A stretch of DNA of 24,956 nucleotides from Erythrobacter donghaensis (GCF_001557325.1 NZ_LSJS01000077.1:1-24956), one strand, 5' to 3'. Positions 15,489 through 23,852 are shown, counted from the stretch's first letter. A program made the numbers and translations. Notes: generated by a model from the sequence alone, not told the origin.

Positions 15489-15834
15489 GGCGGGGGTCTC
15501 CCTGCGATCGGGCCGAAGGCAGGATCCTGCCTCTCCGCAGGACCATGAGCCCCACGGAAAGGATGAGATGTGCGACGGCGAAGATGGTCTTGAACGATGC
15601 GACCCGATCCGGGGTCGCGATGACGTAGCGGGTGCTGAGGTTGTTGAGCTGGTTCATCAGGCCATCGAGCGAGAAGCCGCCAAGGGCGAGAAAAAACAGC
15701 GCGAACAGGCCCCAGGTCATGAGCAGCGTTGATGCGAGGAAGCCGCCGAAATACAGGGTGAAATGAAGCATCGCGCGCGCGTCGATCGACGGCGGCGCGG
15801 ATGGCTGTACCCTCGGCTCTGTGCTGCTGGCCAT
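15481..15834 (-). CDS. Small membrane protein between traC and trbI
   Basis: A 117-residue protein with three hydrophobic stretches (about residues 22-41 MLHFTLYFGGFLASTLLMTW, 43-55 LFALFFLALGG, and 83-98 FAVAHLILSVGLMVL), a polar loop with MNQLNNLSTRYVIATP, and a basic C-terminus. It starts 3 bases after the traC stop with GGAG about 7 bases ahead of the ATG, and overlaps trbI by 8 bases, so it is translated with the operon. Its position is where F has trbI right after traC, so it is an insertion relative to F. I cannot assign it to a family; it may be a system-specific inner-membrane component. Confidence 0.72.
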   Translation of the reverse strand: MASSTEPRVQPSAPPSIDARAMLHFTLYFGGFLASTLLMTWGLFALFFLALGGFSLDGLMNQLNNLSTRYVIATPDRVASFKTIFAVAHLILSVGLMVLRRGRILPSARSQGDPRHG

Positions 15835-15837
15835 GGC

Positions 15838-18423
15838 TCACTCCGCCGCTTGCGCGAGCTCGGGATCCTCGTGAGAGGCCCATTTTTCCGGGTTGTCCGG
15901 GAAGGCGATCCGCTCGATCGCCTCATCCATGGTGAGGCCCTGCGTGACGAGATCCTCAATGGCGGCGTAGACGGCCGGACTGGAGGAATAGACCGTGGAC
16001 GAGAAGGGATCGAGCACCAGGCGGCCGACCGCCAACGTCTCTGGCCCCTTGATCAGAATGTCGGAATATTCGCGGCCGTTGATCTTCAGCGAGCGCAGCA
16101 GCGCGTCGGTATAGTCGTCCATCTCGAAACGATCATGCTTCTTGAAGTCGGCGATGGTCTCCGGCTTCTGCTGGAGAATGACGAACCAGTCGCTGTTCTC
16201 AAGGGCGGCGATCGAACCCGCAGACTTGTAATAGTCGTTGAGCGACTGGGTCGCGGTGATGAGCGACGCATAATATTTACGGCAGGTACGCGCAAAGGCC
16301 TCGATGAACTCGGCCATCGCCCCGCCGCGCATCATCTGCCACGCTTCATCCAGGAATAGCGCCTTGGGGATCGAACGGTCGACCTTACGCATCATTTGCT
16401 GTGACATGAACAAGATCGCGGCCAGCACTACGCTGCGCAGTTCCTCACGTGACGAAAGATCGGAGAGTTCGAAAACGGTGAGCTGGGCCGACAACTCGAA
16501 GGACACTTCGCCCTGGAAGAAGCGGCCATAAGTGCCGGCGGAGGAGAATGGCCGCATAGCTATGCCAAGATCGGTGGCCTGCTGGTTGCCGGTCGCATCC
16601 AGGGCGGTGATGATATCATCGATCGAACCAGCCCGCCCCTTCTCCGCCCAGACCGTGTTGACTGCGCCGTCGATCAGGCCGCGCTCGGTATCGTTGAGCC
16701 GATCCATGTGGCGCGACATCTGGTTCACGATGGCCTTGAGCATTGCCATGCAGTCGAGGAGATAGTCCTCATCGGTCGCCGCGAGTTCCTCGTCGATCAT
16801 GCTGAACGGGTTGAGACAAAAGCCCGAAGCCATCGTGAACTCGACGAAAGCGCCGCCCTGGAGCTTGGCGGAATGCTCGAACGAGCGTCCGTCGTCGATG
16901 ACGACAACGCGGGCGCCGGCGCCACAGAATGACGCGCACAGCTCCTGCAGCGTCACCGATTTGCCGGAGCCCGACTTGCCGAAGACAGCGACATTGTGGT
17001 TGCCGGCCGCATTCTCGAACGGGCTCCAGAAGAAGGGCTGACCACGTCTGCCGATCAGCATCAGATGGGGCACCTGGCTCCCGAGGAACTCGCCCTGAAT
17101 GGGGGCGAGATTAGCGGCGGTCGTGGTCAGCAATGTGCGCATCCGCTTCATGCGCTCGAGATCGCGCGCGAGACCGTTGGCCATCGTCATCGGCATCGCG
17201 CAGAGCAGACCCATGATCTGCAGGTAGCGATCGTCGAGAAGATCCCAGCCCGCTGCCCGGTACACGGATTTGAGTACCCGTTCGTTCGCGTCCCCCCGGC
17301 CCTTCGGGGAGAAGGCGGTGACACTGAAGAAGACGCGCACGAGCTTGCGGCCCTGGCGCAGCTCGTCGTTCACATAGCGCCATTCCTGGCTCTGATCGCG
17401 CAGCTGCGGCAGGAAGCGCGACGATTTTGAATCGGCCAGGCTCGTTGTGCGCATGAACTTGAAGCTGGCCTTGTTGCTCGCGGCCATCGGATCGGGGAAT
17501 TCGACACAGAGATTGGTCGCGACCGGGCACGGCATGCGCAGCTTGTCGGTAAACATGTCGCCGATCAGCCGGGCGACGTCCCATGGCGCCCAGCGTGCCG
17601 GCAGGTTGCGCACCGAGAACGAGCGGACGTCGAAGACGTCCGGCAGAATTTCACCGATCTCCGGCGCTTCGTCGATGGTCTTGCCGGTGGGCCGGAATCG
17701 CTCGGTGCGAAGCAGCATCCGGTCAGACTCGATATGCAATTCGACGTCCCGGCGGATTGCCTGGTCCGCGATCGGATCGAGCGGATTATAGCTGACCACG
17801 TCCTCGCCGGCAGCAGTAGTCGGCGAGGTAATGTCGTCGATCCAGGCAATGAGTGCCTGCGGATCCATCGTCCTGGCCGACACATTGATCGAGGCAAGCG
17901 CCGAGATGATGCCGTCCATGACGGCGACGATCTCCTCTGCCGTCACGCTCGAGCTCTCGGGCGTCGAATAGGAGATCGCCACGCGGTGATTGCGAAGCGA
18001 AAAGGGCGCGTCGGCCGAAAGCGACTTCCAGACCCCGTCGGTCAGGAAGTCGACCCGGTGCTTGGCCATGCGCTCATAGACGCCGCGCGCGGAATAGCGC
18101 GGGAGATACCATTTGGAGAGGCGCTCGCCGATCCGCGGACTCATCCATTGGTGGAACTGCAGACAGCCGGGGGCAGGAATCGCCTCCGAGAGAAACTGGG
18201 TCAGGATCTCGCCCGTGCGTTCGTCCGCGCCGACGAGCGGCGCTGCTTCGATCACGAAGCTGCGCGATGCGCTGTTGTAGAATATCCCGGTCTTGGGATC
18301 ATAGCTGCGATAGGGCAGCCAATGCGCCAGCATCGGCACGCCAAACTCCGGCCGCTCGGCGTCGGGCCGCTTGGCGTCGCCCAGGATCCCGGACAGCAGG
18401 CTCTCGAAGAAGCTCCCCGCCAT
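15838..18423 (-). CDS. traC: TraC, type IV secretion ATPase for pilus assembly (VirB4 family)
   Basis: A cytoplasmic, membrane-associated ATPase that powers pilin extraction and pilus assembly. Its 861 residues match F TraC (875). Seen: N-terminal family segments (MLAHWLPYRSYDPKTGIFYN, LQFHQWMSP), Walker A GKSGSGKS at about residues 480-487, the strand RVVVIDDGRSFEH, Walker B KALFLDEAW at about 687-695, and the C-terminal VirB4-type motif SLITATQSLNDYY with RPE-like QQKPETIADF. Both nucleotide motifs are intact. The ATG is chosen because it follows the traV stop by one base and gives the normal N-terminus (MAGSFFESLLSG). It is the only ATPase of the secretion apparatus in the window; the coupling protein TraD is absent. 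Confidence 0.96.
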   Translation of the reverse strand: MAGSFFESLLSGILGDAKRPDAERPEFGVPMLAHWLPYRSYDPKTGIFYNSASRSFVIEAAPLVGADERTGEILTQFLSEAIPAPGCLQFHQWMSPRIGERLSKWYLPRYSARGVYERMAKHRVDFLTDGVWKSLSADAPFSLRNHRVAISYSTPESSSVTAEEIVAVMDGIISALASINVSARTMDPQALIAWIDDITSPTTAAGEDVVSYNPLDPIADQAIRRDVELHIESDRMLLRTERFRPTGKTIDEAPEIGEILPDVFDVRSFSVRNLPARWAPWDVARLIGDMFTDKLRMPCPVATNLCVEFPDPMAASNKASFKFMRTTSLADSKSSRFLPQLRDQSQEWRYVNDELRQGRKLVRVFFSVTAFSPKGRGDANERVLKSVYRAAGWDLLDDRYLQIMGLLCAMPMTMANGLARDLERMKRMRTLLTTTAANLAPIQGEFLGSQVPHLMLIGRRGQPFFWSPFENAAGNHNVAVFGKSGSGKSVTLQELCASFCGAGARVVVIDDGRSFEHSAKLQGGAFVEFTMASGFCLNPFSMIDEELAATDEDYLLDCMAMLKAIVNQMSRHMDRLNDTERGLIDGAVNTVWAEKGRAGSIDDIITALDATGNQQATDLGIAMRPFSSAGTYGRFFQGEVSFELSAQLTVFELSDLSSREELRSVVLAAILFMSQQMMRKVDRSIPKALFLDEAWQMMRGGAMAEFIEAFARTCRKYYASLITATQSLNDYYKSAGSIAALENSDWFVILQQKPETIADFKKHDRFEMDDYTDALLRSLKINGREYSDILIKGPETLAVGRLVLDPFSSTVYSSSPAVYAAIEDLVTQGLTMDEAIERIAFPDNPEKWASHEDPELAQAAE

Positions 18424-18424
18424 C

Positions 18425-19435
18425 TCACTTGTCCTCCGGCACGGCAGCAGGGAAGTTCGCGGCCTTCACCGTCGCGCCGATCGCCGCCGGCGCGGCTGCC
18501 GCTCCGGTCTGCGCAACGCCGGCATCCCGGGCATCCTTAGCCGCGCCATTGGCGACCTCCTGATAGTGGGGATCGGCCTTCACGCGCGCGACCGCCGCCG
18601 CGCCGGTCGCGCTCATAGGCTGCGGAGCGGGTGCCGAGGCCGCCTTGGCTTCGGGACTGCCGCTCGCCGGTGCATCAGAGGGGGGATGAGGCACCGTCGA
18701 AGCGGCAGCCGGCGGAGTATGGCTCAAAGCCGCCGCCGTTCCCGAACCGGATGTCGCTGGCGCCCTGGGAGCGAGACGCGCCCTGACATCCGCTTTGATC
18801 GCACTGACCGGATCGGGGGCCGGATCAGGCTTGCGCGCCCGGGCAGCCGCAACGGCCGCCGGGTCCGGTCCGTTCGGATCGCTGTCGGCGAAGCCTGTCA
18901 GCGGCGGATCGATGCGGTCGACCGCATCACCAAGCGATTCCTGGATGTCTGGTGCCACCGCCGACGCCCGCGCCGGCATGGACGCCTGCATCAGAGCCTG
19001 CTGCCGCCATTCCCCGCTCGCGACGACCGCATGGACCGCACTGGCCTCGTGGAGCCGGCCACGCTCGTCGATATAGGGCTGAAAGACGATCCGCAGCACC
19101 TTCTCTTGGCTGCGTCCGGCATCGGTCGAGGCAAGGCGCGCGGATTGGCCCATCGCCACGCGATTGGTTTTCCCGCGCATCGGCTGCCGCATATTGCCGG
19201 TGGGCAGAGCATCGCCGTCCGAAGGGTCCGCCGAGATGAGCGCAAGCGCCCTGTCGTCGATCGTCGAACTCGGCGCGCAGATGCCGTCGGGCGCCGCGCA
19301 GGAAAAGCTGCCGCGCACATTGCCGCCGAAACTGGCGCAGCCATTGAGCGCCAGGAGACTGGTCAACCCGAGCACACCCGGCAGCCACAGACGACGGCGG
19401 CCGCCGCCATGCCCAACCAAGGACCGCCGGATCAC
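18425..19435 (-). CDS. traV: TraV, outer-membrane lipoprotein of the transfer core complex (extended)
   Basis: TraV anchors the TraK-TraB core to the outer membrane, like VirB7. Seen: a GTG start at 19435 preceded by GGGAGG, basic residues, a hydrophobic stretch and the lipobox LALNGC with acylated Cys33, then the TraV cysteine segment GSFSCAAPDGICAPSS. The GTG overlaps the dsbC stop as GTGA. The frame stays open upstream to 19753 but that part covers dsbC and has no role. At 336 residues it is almost twice F TraV (171); the second half (about 160-336) is rich in Ala, Pro, Asp and Ser and probably disordered. The lipobox and position between dsbC and traC, as in IncC/SXT, make the call strong. 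Confidence 0.88.
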   Translation of the reverse strand: MIRRSLVGHGGGRRRLWLPGVLGLTSLLALNGCASFGGNVRGSFSCAAPDGICAPSSTIDDRALALISADPSDGDALPTGNMRQPMRGKTNRVAMGQSARLASTDAGRSQEKVLRIVFQPYIDERGRLHEASAVHAVVASGEWRQQALMQASMPARASAVAPDIQESLGDAVDRIDPPLTGFADSDPNGPDPAAVAAARARKPDPAPDPVSAIKADVRARLAPRAPATSGSGTAAALSHTPPAAASTVPHPPSDAPASGSPEAKAASAPAPQPMSATGAAAVARVKADPHYQEVANGAAKDARDAGVAQTGAAAAPAAIGATVKAANFPAAVPEDK

Positions 19436-20307
19436 GACTGGCCTCCCTTGAGCCAATTCTCGAGGAAGGCGCGCGGCCGGTAGCCCTCGATCACCGCACC
19501 GTCGCCGCGCACGATGACCGGCGTGCCGCTGAGACCATGGCGGTGGGCGAAGGCCTCGTTCGCATCGAGCCCCGAGGTGTTGCAGGAAGGTCCTGCCTTG
19601 ATTTCCTCTCCGGCATAGGCTGCATGCAGCGCGGCCTCCCGGTTCCTGGCGCAGTAGACGCGGTCGGCGACATCGCGGCTTCCGAGCACCGAGATCGGCC
19701 GTTCGACGACCCGCACGTTCATGTCCTTCAGGACACTGGTGAGCGCCCGGCAATAGCCACAGCGGAAATCGGTGAAGACCGTGATCGTCTGGCCCGAAGG
19801 ATTGCCCCAGACGATCGCACCGTCTCGGGGCAGCTCGGCGAGCGAGAGCTTCTGCGGCGTCGCAGGGCGGACTGGCTTCTCCACCCGGCCCGGCGTTGCC
19901 GCAGCGAGCTGTGAAGTATCGTCTTCGCCGCCCGCATTTGCCGCCGCATTGGCCTTCGCGGCTGCGCCGACGAGCATGTCGGGGTTCATCTCGAGCAGAC
20001 GGGCGGCCGTGATGTCCTGCCGGGTCTGCATGTCATAGACGCGGCCGATGACGAGGAAACGCGCGCCCGTATCGACGTAGAACAGGTTGGCGCCCGCGGT
20101 AATCTCGCAAAGGCCGCTGATCTTGCCGCAATCGATAGCGGTGACCGGTGTCTTGGGCAGCCGCGTCTTTAGGAGCAACCGGACCCGGTCTTCCGGGCTG
20201 TTCGTGTCGGCCGCGAGCGCGATGCCGGCGACGCTCAGCCCGAGGAGCGTGGTGAGGACGAGGCGCGACGGGCGGCCCAGCGCGCGCAGACGATCAATTG
20301 CGAACAT
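19432..20307 (-). CDS. dsbC: DsbC-family thiol:disulfide interchange protein
   Basis: A periplasmic disulfide isomerase, probably dimeric, that corrects disulfides in transfer proteins. Seen: a signal region with cleavage after GIALA (about residue 34), an N-terminal dimerisation domain (LLLKTRLPKTPVTAIDC, CEITAGANLFYVDTGARFLV, VIGRVYDMQTRQDIT), an Ala-rich linker, then a thioredoxin domain with TVFTDFRCGYC (active CGYC at about 183-186), RVVERPISVLG and the cis-Pro motif SGTPVIV. The ATG at 20307 follows GGAGGG by 6 bases and overlaps traB by 14 bases. An operon-borne dsbC between traB and traV is known from IncC/SXT-type elements; F has trbB elsewhere for this job. Likely clients here are TraN, TraU and TraH. 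Confidence 0.92.
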   Translation of the reverse strand: MFAIDRLRALGRPSRLVLTTLLGLSVAGIALAADTNSPEDRVRLLLKTRLPKTPVTAIDCGKISGLCEITAGANLFYVDTGARFLVIGRVYDMQTRQDITAARLLEMNPDMLVGAAAKANAAANAGGEDDTSQLAAATPGRVEKPVRPATPQKLSLAELPRDGAIVWGNPSGQTITVFTDFRCGYCRALTSVLKDMNVRVVERPISVLGSRDVADRVYCARNREAALHAAYAGEEIKAGPSCNTSGLDANEAFAHRHGLSGTPVIVRGDGAVIEGYRPRAFLENWLKGGQS

Positions 20308-21631
20308 AGACACCCTCCAGGAAGACAATCTCAACATCGATGCCGGTCGGCATCTCAATCACGGGCTGGTATTGCTCGGCGCGTTCGATCAGATATTTGG
20401 AGACCATGTCGCCAGTCTGGGCGACGCCCTCGCCGAAACCGCCCTCGAGGATGTCGCCCGTCGAGAGCTTCTGGCGCTGGCCGTTGGTCGTGATGTTGGT
20501 GCCCTGGAAGACCGAGTTGGCATTCGCCGAGAAGCCACGGCCGAAGCCGCCAGCAAGGCCCGCCAGGAAGGCCTGGGTCACGAGCGAGCCTTCGCGGGAC
20601 ACCACCCGGCCACGCACGCCCGTCTTACCCCCGAAGGCGATGAAGCCCTTGACCTCGGAGACCGCGTAGCGGCCGCCGGGCTGCGGGCAGGTCATCTTCT
20701 GAAGCTTGACGTAGACCTTCTCGCTCGAGAGGTCGCCGCGCGCCGCGCCGTTGATGAGGCAGCCCTCTATCTTGGTCGTGAGCAGGCGGCCGTTCTGGTA
20801 GACCGAGCGCGCCGGACCCGTCACACGCAGCACGACGGGCAAGGGATCGCTCTGGCTGTTGACCCCCGCGCTCGCATCCACGCCCACGATCACCTTCGCA
20901 CGCGCGAAGCTGTTGGGCGGCAGATAGTTGACGCTGTCGGTATAGACCGTGTTGCCCTTGGCAATGCGGGAGGCGTTGCCGCTATCCGTCGTCGTGAAGT
21001 TGACGAGCTTCACTTCCGCGGCCGAAGCGATCGGAGCCGCCGCTTGCGTTCCGCCCTGCGCGCCCGGTCGCTGATAGGCCTGCGGACCATAGGGCCCGTA
21101 CATTGCGGCCGGGCCGGGCGCCGGTGCTGCGGCAGTCCGGCGATCAGCGACCTGCCGGCGAAGTTGCTCGTTTTCGGCCTGGTAGGCGGACAGGACCCGC
21201 TGGCCATCGGCCTGCATCGCCTGATTCTGGCCCTTCAGCGCCTCGACCTGCGCGGTCAGCGCCTCGAGCCGGCTATTCTGCCCGTCGATCGACTTGAGTT
21301 GGTTTTCTGTCGACTGAAAGCGGTTCTCCGAAAGCGCCATCCATTCCTGCTGGGAGAGGTTGCGGTTGACGAGATCCTTGGTGGAGACGTCGACCTCGCT
21401 GACGCCGTCGTCGGTCTCCTTCGATTTGTCGCCGTCGCCGCCGAAGATCCAGAAGGACGAAAGGACCAGGCCCACGCCCGCGACGCCGGCGAGGAGCAGA
21501 CGCTGGCGGCGGCGGACTGCGTCATTGGCACCGAGATCGCCCGACAGCGGGGAAACTCCCTCTTCGGTGCCGCCCTCGCTGCCGCCGTCGAGAGGACGGC
21601 GACTGCGCTTCAGGAAATCGGAAAGAGCCAT
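20294..21631 (-). CDS. traB: TraB, VirB10-like channel protein of the core complex
   Basis: TraB spans from the inner to the outer membrane and forms the transfer channel with TraK and TraV. At 445 residues it is near F TraB (475). Seen: a cytoplasmic start (MALSDFLKRSRRP), one membrane helix (about residues 40-62, LLLAGVAGVGLVLSSFWIFG), a coiled-coil stretch (about 95-150, ENRFQSTENQLKSIDGQ and KGQNQAMQADGQRVLSAYQ), a Pro/Gly-rich linker, and the VirB10-type C-terminal domain (YLPPNSFARAKVIVGVDAS, EGCLINGAARGDLSSEKV, FGGKTGVRGRVVSREGSLV). I chose the ATG at 21631, four bases after the traK stop and preceded by GGTGAGG; the 57 extra codons upstream overlap traK. Confidence 0.94.
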   Translation of the reverse strand: MALSDFLKRSRRPLDGGSEGGTEEGVSPLSGDLGANDAVRRRQRLLLAGVAGVGLVLSSFWIFGGDGDKSKETDDGVSEVDVSTKDLVNRNLSQQEWMALSENRFQSTENQLKSIDGQNSRLEALTAQVEALKGQNQAMQADGQRVLSAYQAENEQLRRQVADRRTAAAPAPGPAAMYGPYGPQAYQRPGAQGGTQAAAPIASAAEVKLVNFTTTDSGNASRIAKGNTVYTDSVNYLPPNSFARAKVIVGVDASAGVNSQSDPLPVVLRVTGPARSVYQNGRLLTTKIEGCLINGAARGDLSSEKVYVKLQKMTCPQPGGRYAVSEVKGFIAFGGKTGVRGRVVSREGSLVTQAFLAGLAGGFGRGFSANANSVFQGTNITTNGQRQKLSTGDILEGGFGEGVAQTGDMVSKYLIERAEQYQPVIEMPTGIDVEIVFLEGVYVRN

Positions 21632-21635
21632 ATCC

Positions 21636-22472
21636 TCACCTTCCCGTAGGAGTATTTTGGCCAGCCAAGGGGCTCGGACCATTTTGCGAGACGAGGTAGG
21701 CCGTGGTGACCTTGCCCGGTGCGAGCTTGGTGTCGGCGATCGAGACGGCGAGCGCGCTCGAAGGAGCGACCATGCTTGTGGTAAGCTCGACGCTCTGGTC
21801 ACCCTTGTTCTCGATCCGAAGCACCCGGCCGGTCAGCTCGGAACCCCGATATTCGGCGATCATCTGGACCTTGAGAGTGCCAACATAGACGGGGCGCAGG
21901 GTGCGCTGGCGCATCTCGTAGCCATCGGCGACGGCATTCGAATACATGGCCTGGACAAGCTCGACGGCGGCATCCTGGGGTCCCAGCTGATTGGCGGGAC
22001 CATTCTCGGCCGCCTTTTCGTTGGCGATCGCAGGGTTCGAAACAAAGACCTGGGCGGCCTGGTCCCCGCTGATCCGGCACACGAACTTGTAGACGTAGCC
22101 GCGCTTGCTGGTCGCGAAGAAGGAAAGCGCGGGTCGGCCAAACCCGTCTGGCACAGACAGGTAGATGTCACCGCGGACCGGCTCGTTGACGACCGAGAAG
22201 TCGTCCTGCGGATTGCCGGTCGAGATCTTCGACACGCTCGCGAACTCGTCCTCGACGAGGCTGATGCGGGTCAGATCCTTGGCCGACGCGGTGCAATCAA
22301 CCTGCGCGCTGTCGCTCGCCATGATCGTCTGATCGGCGAAGGCCGGCTCGGCGATGAGGAAGACCGCCAGGGCGACGAGGCTTGCGCCGATGAAGCGGCT
22401 CGCGTGGCAAGTCACGCGCGAGAGGAAGGCAGTGCCGAGCGCGGCACTCCCGATAGCATAGACCGGCATCAT
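21636..22472 (-). CDS. traK: TraK, secretin-like core protein of the transfer system (VirB9 analogue)
   Basis: A periplasmic protein that joins TraB and the TraV lipoprotein in the outer-membrane part of the core. Seen: a signal sequence with a long n-region and cleavage after AEPAFA (about residue 46), an N-terminal beta-rich domain (DLTRISLVEDEFASVSKIST, VNEPVRGDIYLSVPDGFGRP), and a C-terminal TraK-type domain (LRPVYVGTLKVQMIAEYRGSELTG, RVLRIENKGDQSVELTT). It has 278 residues against 242 in F. The two adjacent ATGs at 22472 overlap the traE stop (ATGA) and have GGGGAG 6 bases upstream. A GTG about 20 codons in (VTCHASRF) would give a shorter, more typical signal peptide, so the start is not certain. 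Confidence 0.92.
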   Translation of the reverse strand: MMPVYAIGSAALGTAFLSRVTCHASRFIGASLVALAVFLIAEPAFADQTIMASDSAQVDCTASAKDLTRISLVEDEFASVSKISTGNPQDDFSVVNEPVRGDIYLSVPDGFGRPALSFFATSKRGYVYKFVCRISGDQAAQVFVSNPAIANEKAAENGPANQLGPQDAAVELVQAMYSNAVADGYEMRQRTLRPVYVGTLKVQMIAEYRGSELTGRVLRIENKGDQSVELTTSMVAPSSALAVSIADTKLAPGKVTTAYLVSQNGPSPLAGQNTPTGR

Positions 22473-23050
22473 GATGAGCTCCCCTGTTGGTCTTTCGCGG
22501 AGCCGGTCTTCACCATCCCGAAGCCCACCAGCTTCAGCGACAGGCCGGAATATTCCCAGTCGTAGCGGAAGGTGCGGTTCTCGCTGGAGATGACCTTGTT
22601 GCCGACGATCGTGTGCAGTTCGCCGGTCACCTCCGAGCGGAGGTTCCTGGTGTCGATCTCCATCTTCTGGATGGTGAAGAACTGCGAGATCGAGGAGCCG
22701 CGCTGCTCGCTGACGATCTTGAGCAGGTCGGCCTTGATCTTGCCCTGCGTGCGCGGGCTCGCAATGTCGAGCACCGCATTCATCCAGTATTCGAGGTTCT
22801 GCGGGCTGCGATCGAGCGTCAGCACGACCGTGTCGCGCGTGATCATCTCCAGATATTCGCGGCTGACGCCGGCAGAGCTGACCGTCAGCGGAGAACGCAG
22901 CACTGGTTGCAGCACCACCTCGCGGTCGCGCGACAGGCTGACCGTGCAGAGCAGCAGGGTGATCACGGCGAGCGCCACCGCGGCGACGGCCAGAATGTTG
23001 CGCTGGCGCAGGATCCGCTGGCTGTTCGTATGGCTGTAGGAAAGTTCCAT
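22469..23050 (-). CDS. traE: TraE, inner-membrane core component of the transfer system
   Basis: TraE is a VirB5/VirB8-like bitopic inner-membrane protein required for pilus assembly. Its 193 residues match F TraE (188). Seen: a short cytoplasmic start (MELSYSHTNSQRILRQRN), one membrane helix (about 19-38, ILAVAAVALAVITLLLCTVS), then the conserved periplasmic domain with REYLEMITRDTVVLTLDRSP, NLEYWMNAVLDIASPRTQ and the C-terminal strands TGELHTIVGNKVISSENRTF and YSGLSLKLVGFGMVK. The ATG lies one base after the traL stop and the stop overlaps traK. It is the second inner-membrane gene in the classic traA-L-E-K-B order. Confidence 0.95.
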   Translation of the reverse strand: MELSYSHTNSQRILRQRNILAVAAVALAVITLLLCTVSLSRDREVVLQPVLRSPLTVSSAGVSREYLEMITRDTVVLTLDRSPQNLEYWMNAVLDIASPRTQGKIKADLLKIVSEQRGSSISQFFTIQKMEIDTRNLRSEVTGELHTIVGNKVISSENRTFRYDWEYSGLSLKLVGFGMVKTGSAKDQQGSSS

Positions 23051-23051
23051 A

Positions 23052-23342
23052 TCACCCCGCCATCAGTCGAAGATATGAGGGTGGCGTGGCTCTCAGGCCG
23101 GTGAAGCCGGCCGGAAGATGCCAATAGGCCAGGTGAAGCAGCCAGGACGTCGCCCGGCCTGCCTTAGCTTTTCTGAGACCCCACCAGCCCGCCCCCGAAA
23201 GAAGCATGCCGATAAGGATGTGCTGAGACAGGATCCCCCAGACGAATGGGATAACCATCGCCAGGAACTCATCCAGCGTCCACAGCCCGATCAGCTCGGG
23301 ATCGTCGAGATGAGTTGGAATGACGTACTTGTCTGCGGCCAT
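23052..23342 (-). CDS. traL: TraL, inner-membrane pilus assembly protein (VirB3-like)
   Basis: TraL is a small inner-membrane protein at the base of the pilus assembly machine. Its 96 residues match F TraL (91). Seen: the family start YVIPTHLDDPELIGLWTLDE, two adjacent hydrophobic segments (about residues 28-55, MVIPFVWGILSQHILIGMLL), then LRKAKAGRATSWLLHLAYWH with the typical HxxYW ending and a hydrophobic tail. A GGAGG lies upstream of the ATG. It follows traA after 60 bases that contain a hairpin, the only sizeable untranslated gap in the early operon. Confidence 0.93.
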   Translation of the reverse strand: MAADKYVIPTHLDDPELIGLWTLDEFLAMVIPFVWGILSQHILIGMLLSGAGWWGLRKAKAGRATSWLLHLAYWHLPAGFTGLRATPPSYLRLMAG

Positions 23343-23366
23343 TGCACCACCCCCTCCTGGACCTGG

Positions 23367-23384
23367 GCGGAGCTGCTACTCCGC
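23367..23384 (-). promoter_or_regulatory. Intercistronic hairpin between traA and traL
   Basis: On the minus strand, GCGGAG / CTCCGC (6 bp) with a 6-base loop, extended by partial pairing CCTG...CAGG on both sides. It lies 18 bases after the traA stop and ahead of the traL ribosome site. There is no U tract, so it is more likely a partial attenuator or an mRNA-stabilising stem that lets the pilin be made in excess over the downstream proteins. Confidence 0.4.
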
Positions 23385-23401
23385 ACAGGCCTGGGATCGG
23401 T

Positions 23402-23722
23402 TCAGATCGTCGCGGTCACGGTGGACGTGACGATCGGCACGCCGGTTCCGGCACCGACGCCGACGCCGACCGGGATCGCGATCTGCCCCATCGAGAAGCG
23501 ACCCGAAGCGAGGGCGACCACGCCGCCGGCGAGGCTGAGCACCGTGATGATCTTGCCGCCGGATCCCTCGAGGAAGTCGGTGAACTTAGTGAGCGCGGTG
23601 TTGAACGTCGTGTCGGCGCCGGCGAAGGCGGGACCGGCGAAGAAGAGAAAAGCGAACAGGAGTACGGCGAGGGCGAGGATCGCCAGCTCCGCGTGTCCGC
23701 TCTTTTGGAGGACAGACTGCAT
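23402..23722 (-). CDS. traA: TraA, F-type conjugative prepilin
   Basis: The major pilus subunit precursor. From the ATG at 23722 (GAAGGA 8 bases upstream) it has 106 residues: a long leader with a hydrophobic core (about residues 12-30, ELAILALAVLLFAFLFFAG) and cleavage after PAFA (about residue 34), leaving a 72-residue mature pilin, near the 70 of F. The mature part has a short amphipathic start (GADTTFNTALTKFTDFLEG), a first hydrophobic helix (KIITVLSLAGGVVALASG), a short polar turn and a second hydrophobic, Gly/Val-rich segment, the two-helix hairpin of F pilin. First gene of the operon. TraQ and TraX (chaperone, acetylase) are not visible. A longer reading to 23797 has no support. Confidence 0.88.
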   Translation of the reverse strand: MQSVLQKSGHAELAILALAVLLFAFLFFAGPAFAGADTTFNTALTKFTDFLEGSGGKIITVLSLAGGVVALASGRFSMGQIAIPVGVGVGAGTGVPIVTSTVTATI

Positions 23723-23829
23723 GTGGATTTCCTTCGATTGGAGACGCGACGGAACCGCGCCCAAACAAAGCTGGCCAATCACATCGCCGCACCGCAACGA
23801 CGTATGGGATCAGCCCCCTCCCGAATCGG

Positions 23830-23852
23830 GAAAATTTTCGATCATGTTCGAT
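23830..23852. promoter_or_regulatory. A+T-rich palindrome and 10-bp spaced direct repeat upstream of traA
   Basis: GAAAATTTTC (23830-23839) is a perfect palindrome, overlapping the first of two TTCGAT copies (23837-23842 and 23847-23852) set one helical turn apart. It lies about 110 bases before traA. No clear -35/-10 pair for traA was found, though the operon promoter must be in 23723-23870. Confidence 0.35.

Noticed and set aside
20087..21649. 520-codon plus-strand frame opposite dsbC/traB
   Set aside because: It spans two well-supported minus-strand genes and their junction; the composition is that of a shadow frame.
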